Below are positions 28,900-38,803 of a stretch of 64,000 nucleotides of DNA, in pieces (the stretch's first letter is position 1; each line of letters starts with the position of its first letter). The translations under genes and the position numbers were made by a program. The stretch is from Candidatus Fokinia solitaria. GTDB taxonomy: Bacteria; Pseudomonadota; Alphaproteobacteria; Rickettsiales; Midichloriaceae. The notes below the pieces were generated by a model. It did not search any database. It was not told the DNA's origin and worked only from the letters and a program-made list of their open reading frames with translations. The stretch covers positions 62,001 to 126,000 of the forward strand of contig CALPOD020000001.1 of the NCBI GenBank assembly GCA_943325105.2. The letters are read 5' to 3'.

Positions 28900-30621
28900 A
28901 TGTCTAAAATTCCCCCCATTAAGAGAGAAAACTCTATTTTAAAGCTTCATAGCGAAAATGATAATATGACATTCAAAAATGCAGTTAGTAAAACAACTGT
29001 TAGGAGATTATACATAGTGTTAACTATAATTTTAATTTCTTATTTTATAATTCTCTTTAGGCTCATAGATGTTTCTATTATGCATGATGATGACACAATG
29101 AGTTTAAAAACATTTATCAATTCTAAATACATAACATCTAGAGGTGTTATATATGACAGGAATGGTTTGGTATTAGCTACTAATCTACCAACTAAGTCTA
29201 TGTATGTCAGGCCTGAACAAATAACAGACCCTAAGAAAGTTGCAAGTGCTATAGCACAGGTAATACAACAATATTATGCAGACCATAGTAAAAGTTTAAC
29301 TGAAAGAATTGAATCTAAAATCGAATCTGCTAGGGGCTTTGTATGGATAAAAAGACATCTTTTACCAGAAGAATATTTGAAAATAAAATCTCTTGGTATA
29401 CCAGGTGTGTACTTTGCTGATGACAATAAAAGATTTTATCCTCATGAAAATGATTTCTCACATATCATAGGATTTGTAGATATAGATCAGCATGGAATTT
29501 CAGGAATTGAAAAGGCTTTTGATGGAATTTTGTCAGAGAGTGAAGATATAAATTTATCTCTAGATAGTAGAATACAAGAAATAGTACATAATAAACTCAG
29601 TCAAGCAATAGCTGATCATGATGCCCTTGGAGGTATGGCTATAATGATGAATGCCAAGAATGGTGAAATTATAAGCTTAGTGAGCTTACCTGATTTTAAT
29701 CCTAATGCTTTAAAAATTGGCAACTCACAAAAGTCACAAGAAGCAATGTTCAACAGAGCAACCTTAGGCGTATATGAGATGGGATCCACATTTAAAATAC
29801 TCACTCTAGCAATAGGATTAGATTCTGGTGTTGTGAAAATCTCAGATTCATTTAATGTTGTGCATCCAATAAAATTGGGCAAATATAAAATAAATGACTA
29901 CCGCTTTCATAAAGCAAATCTCAGTTTAGCTGAAGTTCTAATATTTTCATCTAATCGTGGTATAGCACAGGTAGGCTATAAAATAGGTATTGCAAAACAA
30001 CAAGAATATATGCGAAATATAGGTATGTTAAGCCCAGTAAATCTTGAAATTAGCGAAATAGGTAGACCATTACATGTTAGTGATAAACAGTGGAATGAAA
30101 TATACTTGGCAACAATAAGTTATGGGCATGGAATTGCAGTCACTGCATTACATACAGTTCAGGCAATAGCAGCTGTGACCAATGGTGGTATTCTATATAA
30201 ACCAACAATATTGAAACAAGATTCACAGCCAGAAGGTAGAAAAGTTTTTAAAGACTCTACATCAAAAACTATGAGAAAAATAATGAGACTAGTGGTTGAA
30301 GAAGGTTATGGTAAAAAAGCGGATGTGCCAGGATATAAAGTCGGTGGTAAAACAGGTACATCTGAAATAGTTAAAAACGGTAAATATGTAAAAAAAGACT
30401 GTAATTTAGTTTTATTTATTTGTGCATTCCCAATTGATGATCCTCAGTATGTTTTGATGGTTGCAGTTGATGAGCCTAAGCCAAACAAACTGAATGGTGG
30501 GTTTACAACAGGTGGTGTGATAGCTGCACCTCTCGCAGGTGAAATAATAAAGAATACCGGTCAAATGTTAGGTCTTAATCAAAATAATAAACACTATTTA
30601 ATAGAATTAAGTGACTTATAA
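28900..30621 (+). CDS. ftsI: Septal peptidoglycan transpeptidase FtsI (PBP3)
   Basis: Class B penicillin-binding protein of the divisome. One N-terminal membrane helix (about 35-56) precedes the pedestal domain (TSRGVIYDRNGLVLATN) and the transpeptidase domain with all three motifs: S296-T-F-K299, S350-S-N352 and K484-T-G486. Length 573 is normal. It shows that the organism makes, or at least cross-links, septal peptidoglycan. Its 3' end overlaps ctpA by 28 bases. Confidence 0.94.
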   Translation: MSKIPPIKRENSILKLHSENDNMTFKNAVSKTTVRRLYIVLTIILISYFIILFRLIDVSIMHDDDTMSLKTFINSKYITSRGVIYDRNGLVLATNLPTKSMYVRPEQITDPKKVASAIAQVIQQYYADHSKSLTERIESKIESARGFVWIKRHLLPEEYLKIKSLGIPGVYFADDNKRFYPHENDFSHIIGFVDIDQHGISGIEKAFDGILSESEDINLSLDSRIQEIVHNKLSQAIADHDALGGMAIMMNAKNGEIISLVSLPDFNPNALKIGNSQKSQEAMFNRATLGVYEMGSTFKILTLAIGLDSGVVKISDSFNVVHPIKLGKYKINDYRFHKANLSLAEVLIFSSNRGIAQVGYKIGIAKQQEYMRNIGMLSPVNLEISEIGRPLHVSDKQWNEIYLATISYGHGIAVTALHTVQAIAAVTNGGILYKPTILKQDSQPEGRKVFKDSTSKTMRKIMRLVVEEGYGKKADVPGYKVGGKTGTSEIVKNGKYVKKDCNLVLFICAFPIDDPQYVLMVAVDEPKPNKLNGGFTTGGVIAAPLAGEIIKNTGQMLGLNQNNKHYLIELSDL

Positions 30622-31868
30622 TAAGACATAGTTCGAATAACATCAATCGCACGAATTAATTGAAAATCTACACTTATATCACCAAGAATTTTTCGGTTAT
30701 ATAACCTTATCGTTTGGTCATCGCTTTCCTTTTTATTAAATAGATTTTCAGGCAGATTGTTTTTAAGTTTTTTTTCAGACAAAGAATTGGAAAAAGTAAC
30801 TTCATTAACAACCATACCATCTTCTACAATAATATTAGGCATCACACCATTATTCTGAATAATATTGCCATTGGGTGTGTAGTATAATGCAGTTGTTAAT
30901 TTAATGGCACTGCCATTACTTAATGGTAAGGTTGTTTGTACAGAACCTTTACCAAATGATTGCATTCCTAGAACCTGAGCTCTTTTGTGATCTTGTAAGG
31001 CACCTGCAACAATTTCTGCTGCTGAGGCTGATATGGCATTAATAATTACTACAATCGGCAGTCCATTAGTGATATCCTCTCCATCAGAAAAAAACTCTTG
31101 TGAGGTTTTTTCATTTTTACTTTGTATAGCAACAATTTTCATACCATTTGGCATAAATAGACTTGATACATTCACTGATTCTTCTAAAAGACCTCCAGGA
31201 TTTGATCTAAGATCAATAATAACTCCTTTAAGTAAAGATTTATTCAACTCTTTATATGATGTTTTTACTTGCTCTGACACTTTGTGGCTAAAATTTCTTA
31301 TTCTGATATATGCCACTTCATCATTATCTATTAACTTAACAATATTAGATTTAATGTTGATTTTTTCCCTATATATTTTGAATTCTAATTCATTATTTTG
31401 CCTTATCATGACGAGATTGAGTAGTGTTCCAGGTTTCCCAATGAGTATGTCACGAATTTCTTGTATGGACATACCAACTAATTTCTTGCCATTTGCTTCT
31501 ACTATTATATCTTTTTCTTTTAAACCAGCTTTAGCTGCTGGACTATTAGGTAAAATATCTACGATAACAGTCTTCCCATTTGAATTTAAGATCTCAATAC
31601 CAATGCCAGTATATGAACTATTCATCATATCTTTGACTTGCTGTAGTTGATTCTTATCAATATATGAAGAATGAGGATCAAGTGAAGAAACAAGACATTT
31701 TGCAGCAGATTGTTCAAACTCACTATTGTTAATATCCTGTACATAGTGTTCTCGAAGTATACTGAGAACTTCGTCAATGAGCTTCAATCTATTTTCATCA
31801 GAATTTGCAAATGATATAAAGAAAAAGATTTGTATAAGACTTATGAAACTAGCCTTTAATATTCCCAT
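30594..31868 (-). CDS. ctpA: Carboxy-terminal processing protease (S41 family)
   Basis: Periplasmic serine protease with a signal-like hydrophobic N-terminus (residues 1-22 from ATG at 31868), a PDZ domain (about 85-165, YTGIGIEI, SPAAKAGLKEKDII) and the S41 catalytic core with SASAAEIVAGAL and GKGSVQT holding the Ser/Lys dyad (lysine near 307). The frame is open up to 31943, but those extra 25 residues lie inside lnt and mask the signal peptide. The chosen start overlaps the lnt stop by 20 bases. Confidence 0.93.
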   Translation of the reverse strand: MGILKASFISLIQIFFFISFANSDENRLKLIDEVLSILREHYVQDINNSEFEQSAAKCLVSSLDPHSSYIDKNQLQQVKDMMNSSYTGIGIEILNSNGKTVIVDILPNSPAAKAGLKEKDIIVEANGKKLVGMSIQEIRDILIGKPGTLLNLVMIRQNNELEFKIYREKINIKSNIVKLIDNDEVAYIRIRNFSHKVSEQVKTSYKELNKSLLKGVIIDLRSNPGGLLEESVNVSSLFMPNGMKIVAIQSKNEKTSQEFFSDGEDITNGLPIVVIINAISASAAEIVAGALQDHKRAQVLGMQSFGKGSVQTTLPLSNGSAIKLTTALYYTPNGNIIQNNGVMPNIIVEDGMVVNEVTFSNSLSEKKLKNNLPENLFNKKESDDQTIRLYNRKILGDISVDFQLIRAIDVIRTMSYYKSLNSIK

Positions 31869-33486
31869 ACAATATTTTAACAATTTGCATATAAACTGTT
31901 GCAACTTTGTCTTCTGGCATTTCTGCAACAATAACACCTTCACTTTCTAAATTTATCTTTTGTAAAATCTTTCCATGGCTATCTATTATAGCTGAGATTC
32001 CAGTTTTTGCTGATCTTACAAGAGGTAATCCATATTCTATTGCTCTCATCCTAGCCATAGCAAAGTGATGATATGGACCTATTGTGTTACCAAACCAATT
32101 ATCGTTTGTTATATTCACAATTAAATCAGCATTATGATCACTCCTAGGGTTTGTTAAAGGTGTAAATATGCTTTCAAAACAAATCATTGGAATGAATACT
32201 AATGGTTCTGAAGCCTTGTTAAGATTATCTAAATATAACCTGATATTTCTTGTGCTGGTACCAGGTACAAAACCATATGAAGAACTCACAACTGGATTTA
32301 TAATAGATTTTAGAAAATCATATCCAGGTATATACTCACCAAATGGTGTTAAGATTGTCTTATCATAACTATCCACAATTTCTCCATTGTGATTCACAAC
32401 AATCTTTGAGTTATAATACTTTTTAAGGGTAGGGTCATATCTATCAATGCCCGAGATCAAAAAGGAATTACTACTGTATTTTGACATCAGATCATCAAAT
32501 ACAGTATTTTGATATTTATTTAAAAGGAATGGAATTGCTCCTTCAGGTAAAATGATTAGTTTAATTTTTGAGTCCTTAGTTTTTTGTGAGTTCAATGAAT
32601 TCACATCTATCATATTTGTAGTTTTTAATAGTGCTGCAAGTTTTTTCTCATAATGATGATAGTGGTGTTGTAAATTTGGCTGTACAACATAAAGAGTAAC
32701 TAATTTGTATTTTTTTGGCTTTATATTACTAAAATCATGTAATCTTTTATTACCCAGCATTGTTATAACTACAAGTAATATCGTTATTGTAGATATTGCA
32801 AGGGGATTTTTCGTGTATGGCATTGTACCTAAAAGATACAAAATAAAGCTCAACCCATAAACTCCAGTAACAGATGCCATCTGCATTAATGAAATAGAAT
32901 ATCCACTTGCATAACCTAATAAATTCCATGGAAATTGTATGGGCAGATTACTTCTAACAATTTCAGCAAAAAAGAATCCTGTTGTAAATAGGATTGCAAT
33001 AATTATCTTTTGGTGTGTTCTTCTTTTAAAAGTTTGGATATCATAAACTGACATATATCTAAAAATGAATTTAGAACAAATGAAAGCACCTACAACTGAA
33101 TAAAATAATGATAAAAAGGCAGGTAATACAATTACTGCTACTGGTACTAAAATCCAATATTGACCTATATCAATAAAAAGTGCATTTGCGATCCAATACA
33201 AGCTTGTTATAAAGTGTCCTAAGAAAAAGATAAAAGTATGTTTGAAGCCTAAATAAAAGAAATCTTTTGCTGTTGAACCTTTGAAATGTGATAAACACTC
33301 CTTCTCTAAACACCATAAAAAACCTGAGAATGCAATTGGGATGACAAGAAAAATATCGAAAGGGTGAAAGGCAAGTGTTAAAAGTGCTCCATGTATAAAC
33401 TGTGTAATCAAGTTGTAAGCTTCTTTATGAAAGAAATACAGTATAGAGCTAATTTTAGTTTTTTTCTTGACAGTATTTTGACTCAT
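31849..33486 (-). CDS. lnt: Apolipoprotein N-acyltransferase
   Basis: Adds the third acyl chain to lipoproteins in the inner membrane. Six to eight hydrophobic helices fill about 20-255; the nitrilase-like domain follows, with the catalytic glutamate in LPEGAIP, the lysine in the middle, and the nucleophile cysteine in MICFESIF. NDNWFGNTIGPYHHFAMARMRAIEYGLPLVR is split here into blocks NDNWFG and ARMRAIEYGLPLVR, both diagnostic. Length 545. It is 19 bases downstream of tilS and overlaps ctpA. Confidence 0.94.
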   Translation of the reverse strand: MSQNTVKKKTKISSILYFFHKEAYNLITQFIHGALLTLAFHPFDIFLVIPIAFSGFLWCLEKECLSHFKGSTAKDFFYLGFKHTFIFFLGHFITSLYWIANALFIDIGQYWILVPVAVIVLPAFLSLFYSVVGAFICSKFIFRYMSVYDIQTFKRRTHQKIIIAILFTTGFFFAEIVRSNLPIQFPWNLLGYASGYSISLMQMASVTGVYGLSFILYLLGTMPYTKNPLAISTITILLVVITMLGNKRLHDFSNIKPKKYKLVTLYVVQPNLQHHYHHYEKKLAALLKTTNMIDVNSLNSQKTKDSKIKLIILPEGAIPFLLNKYQNTVFDDLMSKYSSNSFLISGIDRYDPTLKKYYNSKIVVNHNGEIVDSYDKTILTPFGEYIPGYDFLKSIINPVVSSSYGFVPGTSTRNIRLYLDNLNKASEPLVFIPMICFESIFTPLTNPRSDHNADLIVNITNDNWFGNTIGPYHHFAMARMRAIEYGLPLVRSAKTGISAIIDSHGKILQKINLESEGVIVAEMPEDKVATVYMQIVKILYGNIKG

Positions 33487-33505
33487 TATTCAACATTAAA
33501 AAAAT

Positions 33506-34756
33506 TTATACTAATATTATAGCCATCCCTAAAGATGGATAAAAACATTTAATTTTGCCATCGAAATAATCACAATGATATGAAAGACCATAGAGTATTT
33601 TATGAAACTTTGGAATTAGTTTTATCATATCTAATATCTGATCATAAGTATTTTGATCTATTATCTCAGAAGTTCGATTGATAATCATTGTTTGAATTTT
33701 AGCTGCTTCATTTTTTTTTATAAATTGACACTTAATTGCATCATTTTTTGATTTTGAAGATTTTTCTTTAGCTATTGTTAAAATGTTTTTGTCTTGGTTA
33801 TTACAATTAAACCATATCATACACCCACCTAATGTTATGTCAAAAAACTCTTTATTTTTATAGCTTGTGATAAATAATTTATATAAATTCAGTAAATTAA
33901 TTTTTCTTACACAATATTTGTTAGAGCTACAAGTTCTCATTAGCTCACGTAATATCCTTAAAATTATTTCTTTATCTTCAATAAAAAGTTTATCAGCATC
34001 AACTGCAATAACATCAATTGGAAAAAATTTACAAAATTCTTTTATTTTTTGATCAACATACTTTTTTATAAAATTATATGAACACAATGCATTCTCAGAT
34101 AGAAGATTTAATCTCGAGATAAATGTTCCAGCATTAACAAAATTACTATCACTAATAGAGTTGATAAACTTCCTTATCTTTACTCGTTCATATTTTTCAT
34201 TATGATTTGAGGGATCTTCTATCCATTGAATTTGATTATCTTTTAAATATTTTAAGATCTGATCTCTATCAAAGTGCAAAATTGGTCTTAACAAATTAAT
34301 ACCATCCACCATTGAATGCTCTTTTATACCAACTAATCCATCAATACCTGAGCCACGCATAATATTCATCAGAACAGTTTCTGCCTGATCATTCTGATTA
34401 TGTGCAGTGCAAAGATATTCAATTTTATTTTCTTTACAATATTGTTTCAATAATTCATATCTACAATCTCTTGCTTTTGATTGAATATTGCTCTCAACCT
34501 TGTAAGTTCTATCCCAACTTAAAATCTGTACACTAACTCTAAATTTTTCAGCAATGTAATTTTTTACCTTTATTGCCTCATCTGTAGATTCCTCTCTTAG
34601 TTTATGATCCACTATTAGGACTGTAATATCAAATAAGTTAATTTGTGAAAATAAAAGAGTCATACATATGCTATCAGCCCCTCCTGAGACAGCTAAAGCA
34701 ACCTTTTTACCAGGAATTAACAAATGATTGATTTTTTCGCTAAAGATATCTAACAT
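33506..34756 (-). CDS. tilS: tRNA(Ile)-lysidine synthase
   Basis: Converts C34 to lysidine in the AUA-reading tRNA-Ile. The PP-loop SGGADS is at 24-29, followed by CTAHNQNDQAETVLMNIMRGSG, the second family block (split as CTAHNQNDQAET and NIMRGSG). The C-terminal half is divergent, as is common. Length 416. The start overlaps the rpiB stop by 7 bases, placing rimK, rpiB, tilS, lnt and ctpA in a single minus-strand operon. Confidence 0.93.
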   Translation of the reverse strand: MLDIFSEKINHLLIPGKKVALAVSGGADSICMTLLFSQINLFDITVLIVDHKLREESTDEAIKVKNYIAEKFRVSVQILSWDRTYKVESNIQSKARDCRYELLKQYCKENKIEYLCTAHNQNDQAETVLMNIMRGSGIDGLVGIKEHSMVDGINLLRPILHFDRDQILKYLKDNQIQWIEDPSNHNEKYERVKIRKFINSISDSNFVNAGTFISRLNLLSENALCSYNFIKKYVDQKIKEFCKFFPIDVIAVDADKLFIEDKEIILRILRELMRTCSSNKYCVRKINLLNLYKLFITSYKNKEFFDITLGGCMIWFNCNNQDKNILTIAKEKSSKSKNDAIKCQFIKKNEAAKIQTMIINRTSEIIDQNTYDQILDMIKLIPKFHKILYGLSYHCDYFDGKIKCFYPSLGMAIILV

Positions 34757-35175
34757 GTAAGCTTTGTGACTCTTCTGGTGTGCCTTGCTTCATTAGAAAA
34801 ATTTGTCTCAATAAAAGTCTTTAATATCTCAGTAGACTTTTCAAAATCCCCCTTTCCACTCAATATCAAAACATTGGCATCATTATGCTCTCTAGTAAGC
34901 TTTGCTGATTCACAATCAAAACAAAGCGCTGCTCTGATAAACTTATTTCTATTTGCTGCGATGCTCATTCCAATACCAGTGTTACAAATCAACACACCAT
35001 ACAATTTATCATCTAAAACTTTTTTTACTAATGGCTCAACATAATCATTGTAATCAACACTTTGTAACGATGAATCAGTTCCAAGGTCAATAAATTCATA
35101 TTCATTATGTAATTTCTCAATCAAGAATTTTTTCATGTTAAAACCTGCATGGTCTGAAGCAATAACAATTTTCAT
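34750..35175 (-). CDS. rpiB: Ribose-5-phosphate isomerase B
   Basis: Pentose-phosphate isomerase of the RpiB/LacAB fold. It opens with IVIASDHAGFNMKKFL and contains the active-site cysteine and anion hole in GVLICNTGIGMSIAANR (about 61-77). DANVLILSGK near residue 98 is also conserved. Length 141 is normal. Its start codon directly abuts the stop of the upstream RimK fusion and it overlaps tilS by 7 bases. Confidence 0.95.
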   Translation of the reverse strand: MKIVIASDHAGFNMKKFLIEKLHNEYEFIDLGTDSSLQSVDYNDYVEPLVKKVLDDKLYGVLICNTGIGMSIAANRNKFIRAALCFDCESAKLTREHNDANVLILSGKGDFEKSTEILKTFIETNFSNEARHTRRVTKLTC

Positions 35176-36561
35176 CTAAGTTCTTTTTCTGTTTTTTGTC
35201 CCATAAAAAGTTCTTTCTAAACATTTTATTATTTCAACAGCTATATCTTTTCCAGTAGCACTCTCAATACCTTCAAGGCCGGGTGCTGAGTTAACTTCAA
35301 GGACCATTGGTCCACTTTTAGATCTGATGATATCTACACCAGCAACATGCAGGCCTAGAAGCTTCGCAGCAGTAGTTGCAATTTTCCTCTCATTTGCAGT
35401 AATTTTGACTGGTTTTACACTGCCACCAAGATGAAAATTAGCTCTAAACTCATGTTCATTATTTGAGGTTCTCATCATACTAGCAACAACTTTATAATCC
35501 ACTACAAAACATCTAATATCTTCACCTTTGGATTCTGAGATAAATTCTTGTACAAGAATATTTGTATTTGCACTTTTAAATGCACTAATTACGCTTTCAG
35601 CACCAGTGTTTGATTCTACTAATATAACTCCCTTACCTTGAGTTCCTTCTAGCAATTTGATTATAAGTGGAGCACCACCAACTAGATCTATCAACTGTTT
35701 ACTTTCCTTTGTTGATGTTGCAAAACTTGTAGCTGGCATTGGAATACACCTACTTGCAAGTATTTGTAAGCACTTTAATTTATCTCTTGAATTAGCTATT
35801 GCATTTGCATCATTTAAGCAAAACTTACCAATAGTTTGAAATTGCCTCACAAGAGCACATCCATAAAAAGTCAGTCCAGGTTTTATTCTTGGTATCACAG
35901 CATCTACTTCAGTAATCTTATTATGTGGTAAATCCCTAGAATGTATTGTCGAGCTCTTCTGCTGTATATCTATATAGCAATTTTTTATGTTTAAGAAAAT
36001 CATTTCATGTCCAAGCTTTTTACCTACTTCCATAATTCTAATATTCGAATAGAGATTAGGATTAGAAGCTAGGAGTGCTATCTTCAAAGGCTTATAAATT
36101 TCAGTTGATGTCTTTTGATATTCTTTCTCAAGGTGGCTTGTTAGAATAAATTGTTTATTAGGATCTACTAGAACACCTTGAGGTAAGCTTTCTCTCCCTA
36201 TTAATATTCTGTGCCCCATGTAATCTCTATTGGTCAATGTGATTTCAACATTCTCACATAGTAATTCTCCAATTTTAACGGTAGTTATAATGAAAGGTCT
36301 TTTTTCAGTTAAACCATTAGAACTTCTAATATATTTCCATCCACTCAGCTTTACTTTACAATGCAGAATAATAATTCTGTTATTGTTTATTGGATAAACA
36401 GAAAATGATACAAATTTTTGATTATCTTCTGTAATAATTTTTATATTAAATGCATGTAAAGAAGAAGAAGTGGCACCTGAATCTATTCTTGCAAGAATTA
36501 TAGAAATATTTAATTCAGGAACTGATACAAATTCCTCGTTGCCAAGTATTATTTGGTACAT
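35176..36561 (-). CDS. Retropepsin-like domain fused to RimK-type ATP-grasp glutamate ligase
   Basis: Two domains in one 461-residue chain. Residues 1 to about 140 resemble the COG4067 (RimB-like, DUF785) aspartic-protease family: the pepsin-type motif is D27-S-G-A in ARIDSGATSSSLHA, with the partner strand HRILIGRESL. Residues about 155-461 are a RimK ATP-grasp ligase (LEGTQGKGVILVES, EDIRCFVVDYKVVASM, VLEVNSAPGLEGIE), the family that adds glutamates to ribosomal protein S6 or related tails. COG4067 and rimK are often neighbours in other bacteria, so the fusion suggests a linked add-and-trim function. The target is unknown. Confidence 0.85.
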   Translation of the reverse strand: MYQIILGNEEFVSVPELNISIILARIDSGATSSSLHAFNIKIITEDNQKFVSFSVYPINNNRIIILHCKVKLSGWKYIRSSNGLTEKRPFIITTVKIGELLCENVEITLTNRDYMGHRILIGRESLPQGVLVDPNKQFILTSHLEKEYQKTSTEIYKPLKIALLASNPNLYSNIRIMEVGKKLGHEMIFLNIKNCYIDIQQKSSTIHSRDLPHNKITEVDAVIPRIKPGLTFYGCALVRQFQTIGKFCLNDANAIANSRDKLKCLQILASRCIPMPATSFATSTKESKQLIDLVGGAPLIIKLLEGTQGKGVILVESNTGAESVISAFKSANTNILVQEFISESKGEDIRCFVVDYKVVASMMRTSNNEHEFRANFHLGGSVKPVKITANERKIATTAAKLLGLHVAGVDIIRSKSGPMVLEVNSAPGLEGIESATGKDIAVEIIKCLERTFYGTKNRKRT

Positions 36562-36700
36562 TTTTGCTTTAACTTCAGTTTGTGTTTATCAAAATTTTGT
36601 AGTAAACTCTTTGCCGGGTGTGTAAATGATTATAATGTGTAATTTTAAAACATTACAATCAGTAGACGTACCATATTTTATACCCAAAAACAAATAAAAA

Positions 36701-37972
36701 ATGAGAAGAGTAGTAGTTACAGGTGTGGGTTTAGTAACATCACTTGGTAATAATGTTGCAAAATCATGGCAGCATATTATTGAATCAAAATCAGGGATAA
36801 AAAAAATACCAACTTCATTATTTGAAAATCATGATTTAGCATCTAGAGTAGCAGGTTATATACCGACTCTTGAAGAAAATCCAGATCATGGACTCAATAT
36901 ATCAGATCACATATCTGCAAGAGTAATAAGTACTATGGATAGATTTATCCAATTTGCAGTAATTGCAGCTGATGAGGCTATATCTGATGCTGGATACAAT
37001 GAGATGTCTGAAGATGATAAATTAAACACAGGTGTGTTAGTTGGCTCTGGTATAGGTGGTCTAATTACAATTGAAGCTAATGCAAAAATTTTAAATGAGT
37101 CAGGTCCTCGGAGGATCACACCTTTTTTCATACCTGCCAGCCTGATAAATTTAGCATCAGGACAAATATCAATAAAACATGGGTTTAAAGGAATAAATCT
37201 AGGTGTAGTGAGTGCGTGTGCAACAGGTTCTCATTCTATAGGAGAAGCAGCAAAGATGATAGCTCAGGGGGATTTAGATATTGCTGTTTGTGGAGGTTCT
37301 GAGGCTGCAATATGTAGATTAGGTATAGCAGGATTTGCAGCAGCAAGAGCATTATCAACAAAATATAATGAAACACCTGAATCAGCCTCAAGACCATGGG
37401 ACAAAGGACGTGATGGTTTTGTAATGGGAGAAGGCGCTGGTGTATTGGTGTTAGAAGAGTTTGAAAAGGCTAAAAAACGTAATGCCAAAATATATGGTGA
37501 AGTAATAGGCTATGGAGCAACATCTGATGCTTATCACATAACTGCTCCTGAATCAGGTGGTGACGGTGCATATAGAGCAATGGTTGCAGCAATAAAAGCC
37601 GCTAAAATCTCACCAGAAGATATTGATTATATAAATGCTCACGGCACATCTACACCTTTGGGGGATATGATTGAATACAATGCGATATCTAAAATCTTCT
37701 CAGGAAAAAGCGTTAAAAACCTTGCAATGTCATCAACAAAATCTGCTATAGGACATCTTTTAGGAGCTGCTGGTAGTGTTGAAGCAATCTTTTCACTTTT
37801 AGCTATGCGAGATAGTATACTTCCACCAACACTGAATCTTGATAATCCGGAAGAAATTTGTAACATAAATCTTGTACCTCATAAGTCACAAAGTAAAAAA
37901 GTTTCGATAGCAATGTCAAATTCATTTGGATTTGGTGGTACAAATGTATCATTAATATTCAGAAAAATTTAA
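36701..37972 (+). CDS. fabF: 3-oxoacyl-[acyl-carrier-protein] synthase II
   Basis: Condensing enzyme of fatty acid elongation. The nucleophile is C173 in VSACATGSHSIGEA; the two histidines lie in AHGTSTPLGD and IGHLLGAAG. RRVVVTGVGLVTSLGN is the standard opening. Length 423 fits FabF. acpP, fabG and fabD are not adjacent. A TATAAT at 36631-36636 could be its -10 element, but no good -35 is seen. pgeF follows after 1 base. Confidence 0.96.
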   Translation: MRRVVVTGVGLVTSLGNNVAKSWQHIIESKSGIKKIPTSLFENHDLASRVAGYIPTLEENPDHGLNISDHISARVISTMDRFIQFAVIAADEAISDAGYNEMSEDDKLNTGVLVGSGIGGLITIEANAKILNESGPRRITPFFIPASLINLASGQISIKHGFKGINLGVVSACATGSHSIGEAAKMIAQGDLDIAVCGGSEAAICRLGIAGFAAARALSTKYNETPESASRPWDKGRDGFVMGEGAGVLVLEEFEKAKKRNAKIYGEVIGYGATSDAYHITAPESGGDGAYRAMVAAIKAAKISPEDIDYINAHGTSTPLGDMIEYNAISKIFSGKSVKNLAMSSTKSAIGHLLGAAGSVEAIFSLLAMRDSILPPTLNLDNPEEICNINLVPHKSQSKKVSIAMSNSFGFGGTNVSLIFRKI

Positions 37973-37973
37973 A

Positions 37974-38657
37974 ATGATTGTACCAGGAAAAATAATCAAA
38001 GATTCGCAGACAGAATTTTTTTTTGGTACTAAATACAACGTTTTTGATCAAAATTCTCAACATCATAAATTCTTGAAGCAAGCACATTCTAATAAAGTTG
38101 TTTTACTAACAGATCCATTACAAGAAACATCCACTCTTGAAGTAGATGCAATTGTTACAAAGCTAAATAATATTAACCTCTGCATCAAAACAGCAGACTG
38201 TGTTCCAATATTAATTCATGATATAGACAATGATATTATTGCGGGGATTCATGCAGGATGGCGAGGTGCTTGCTCTGGAATTATACAAAATACAATCAAG
38301 TTAATTGAGAGCATTGGTGGTAATACTGCTACTATGTATGTTTTTATTGGTCCATGTATCAGACAAAACTCCTATGAAGTTAATGATGAAGTTTTTAATG
38401 CATTAAAAAATGTTGAAAAAAATAGTAACAATTTTTTCAAAAAATATAAAATAGATAAATTTTTGTTTGATTTACCAGGTTACTGTAAATATGTCTTATG
38501 TGATCTTGGAATCAACCAGGATAACATTACTGACTCTTTTCTAGATACATTTTCATATCCGAATTTATTTTATAGCTATAGATATTGTCAAAAAAATGAC
38601 ATAGCACTAAATGCAACTCAGCGTCAAATTTCAATGATAAAACTTATTAAAGTTTAA
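37974..38657 (+). CDS. pgeF: YfiH/PgeF family peptidoglycan editing factor (purine nucleosidase-like fold)
   Basis: Member of the DUF152/YfiH family, described both as a peptidoglycan-editing hydrolase and as a purine nucleoside enzyme. The metal-site blocks are KTADCVPILI, IHAGWRGA and the FIGPCIRQNSYEV strand. Length 227 is slightly short. It begins 1 base after the fabF stop and is surely cotranscribed with it. The biochemical role in this organism is not fixed by the sequence. Confidence 0.88.
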   Translation: MIVPGKIIKDSQTEFFFGTKYNVFDQNSQHHKFLKQAHSNKVVLLTDPLQETSTLEVDAIVTKLNNINLCIKTADCVPILIHDIDNDIIAGIHAGWRGACSGIIQNTIKLIESIGGNTATMYVFIGPCIRQNSYEVNDEVFNALKNVEKNSNNFFKKYKIDKFLFDLPGYCKYVLCDLGINQDNITDSFLDTFSYPNLFYSYRYCQKNDIALNATQRQISMIKLIKV

Positions 38658-38803
38658 TATTCATTACTCAAACACAGTACTAAATTCACAAAGATTGGGA
38701 AAGCAAAAATATTATTGATAAAAATTATGTTCCGGACGATTCCTTAGTATAAATAGTAGTGATATAGTTATATATAAATAAAAAAAGTATCTCAGTATTT
38801 ACT

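Noticed and set aside
31869-31943. A 25-residue extension of ctpA
   Set aside because: It lies within the lnt coding sequence and places the signal peptide internally.
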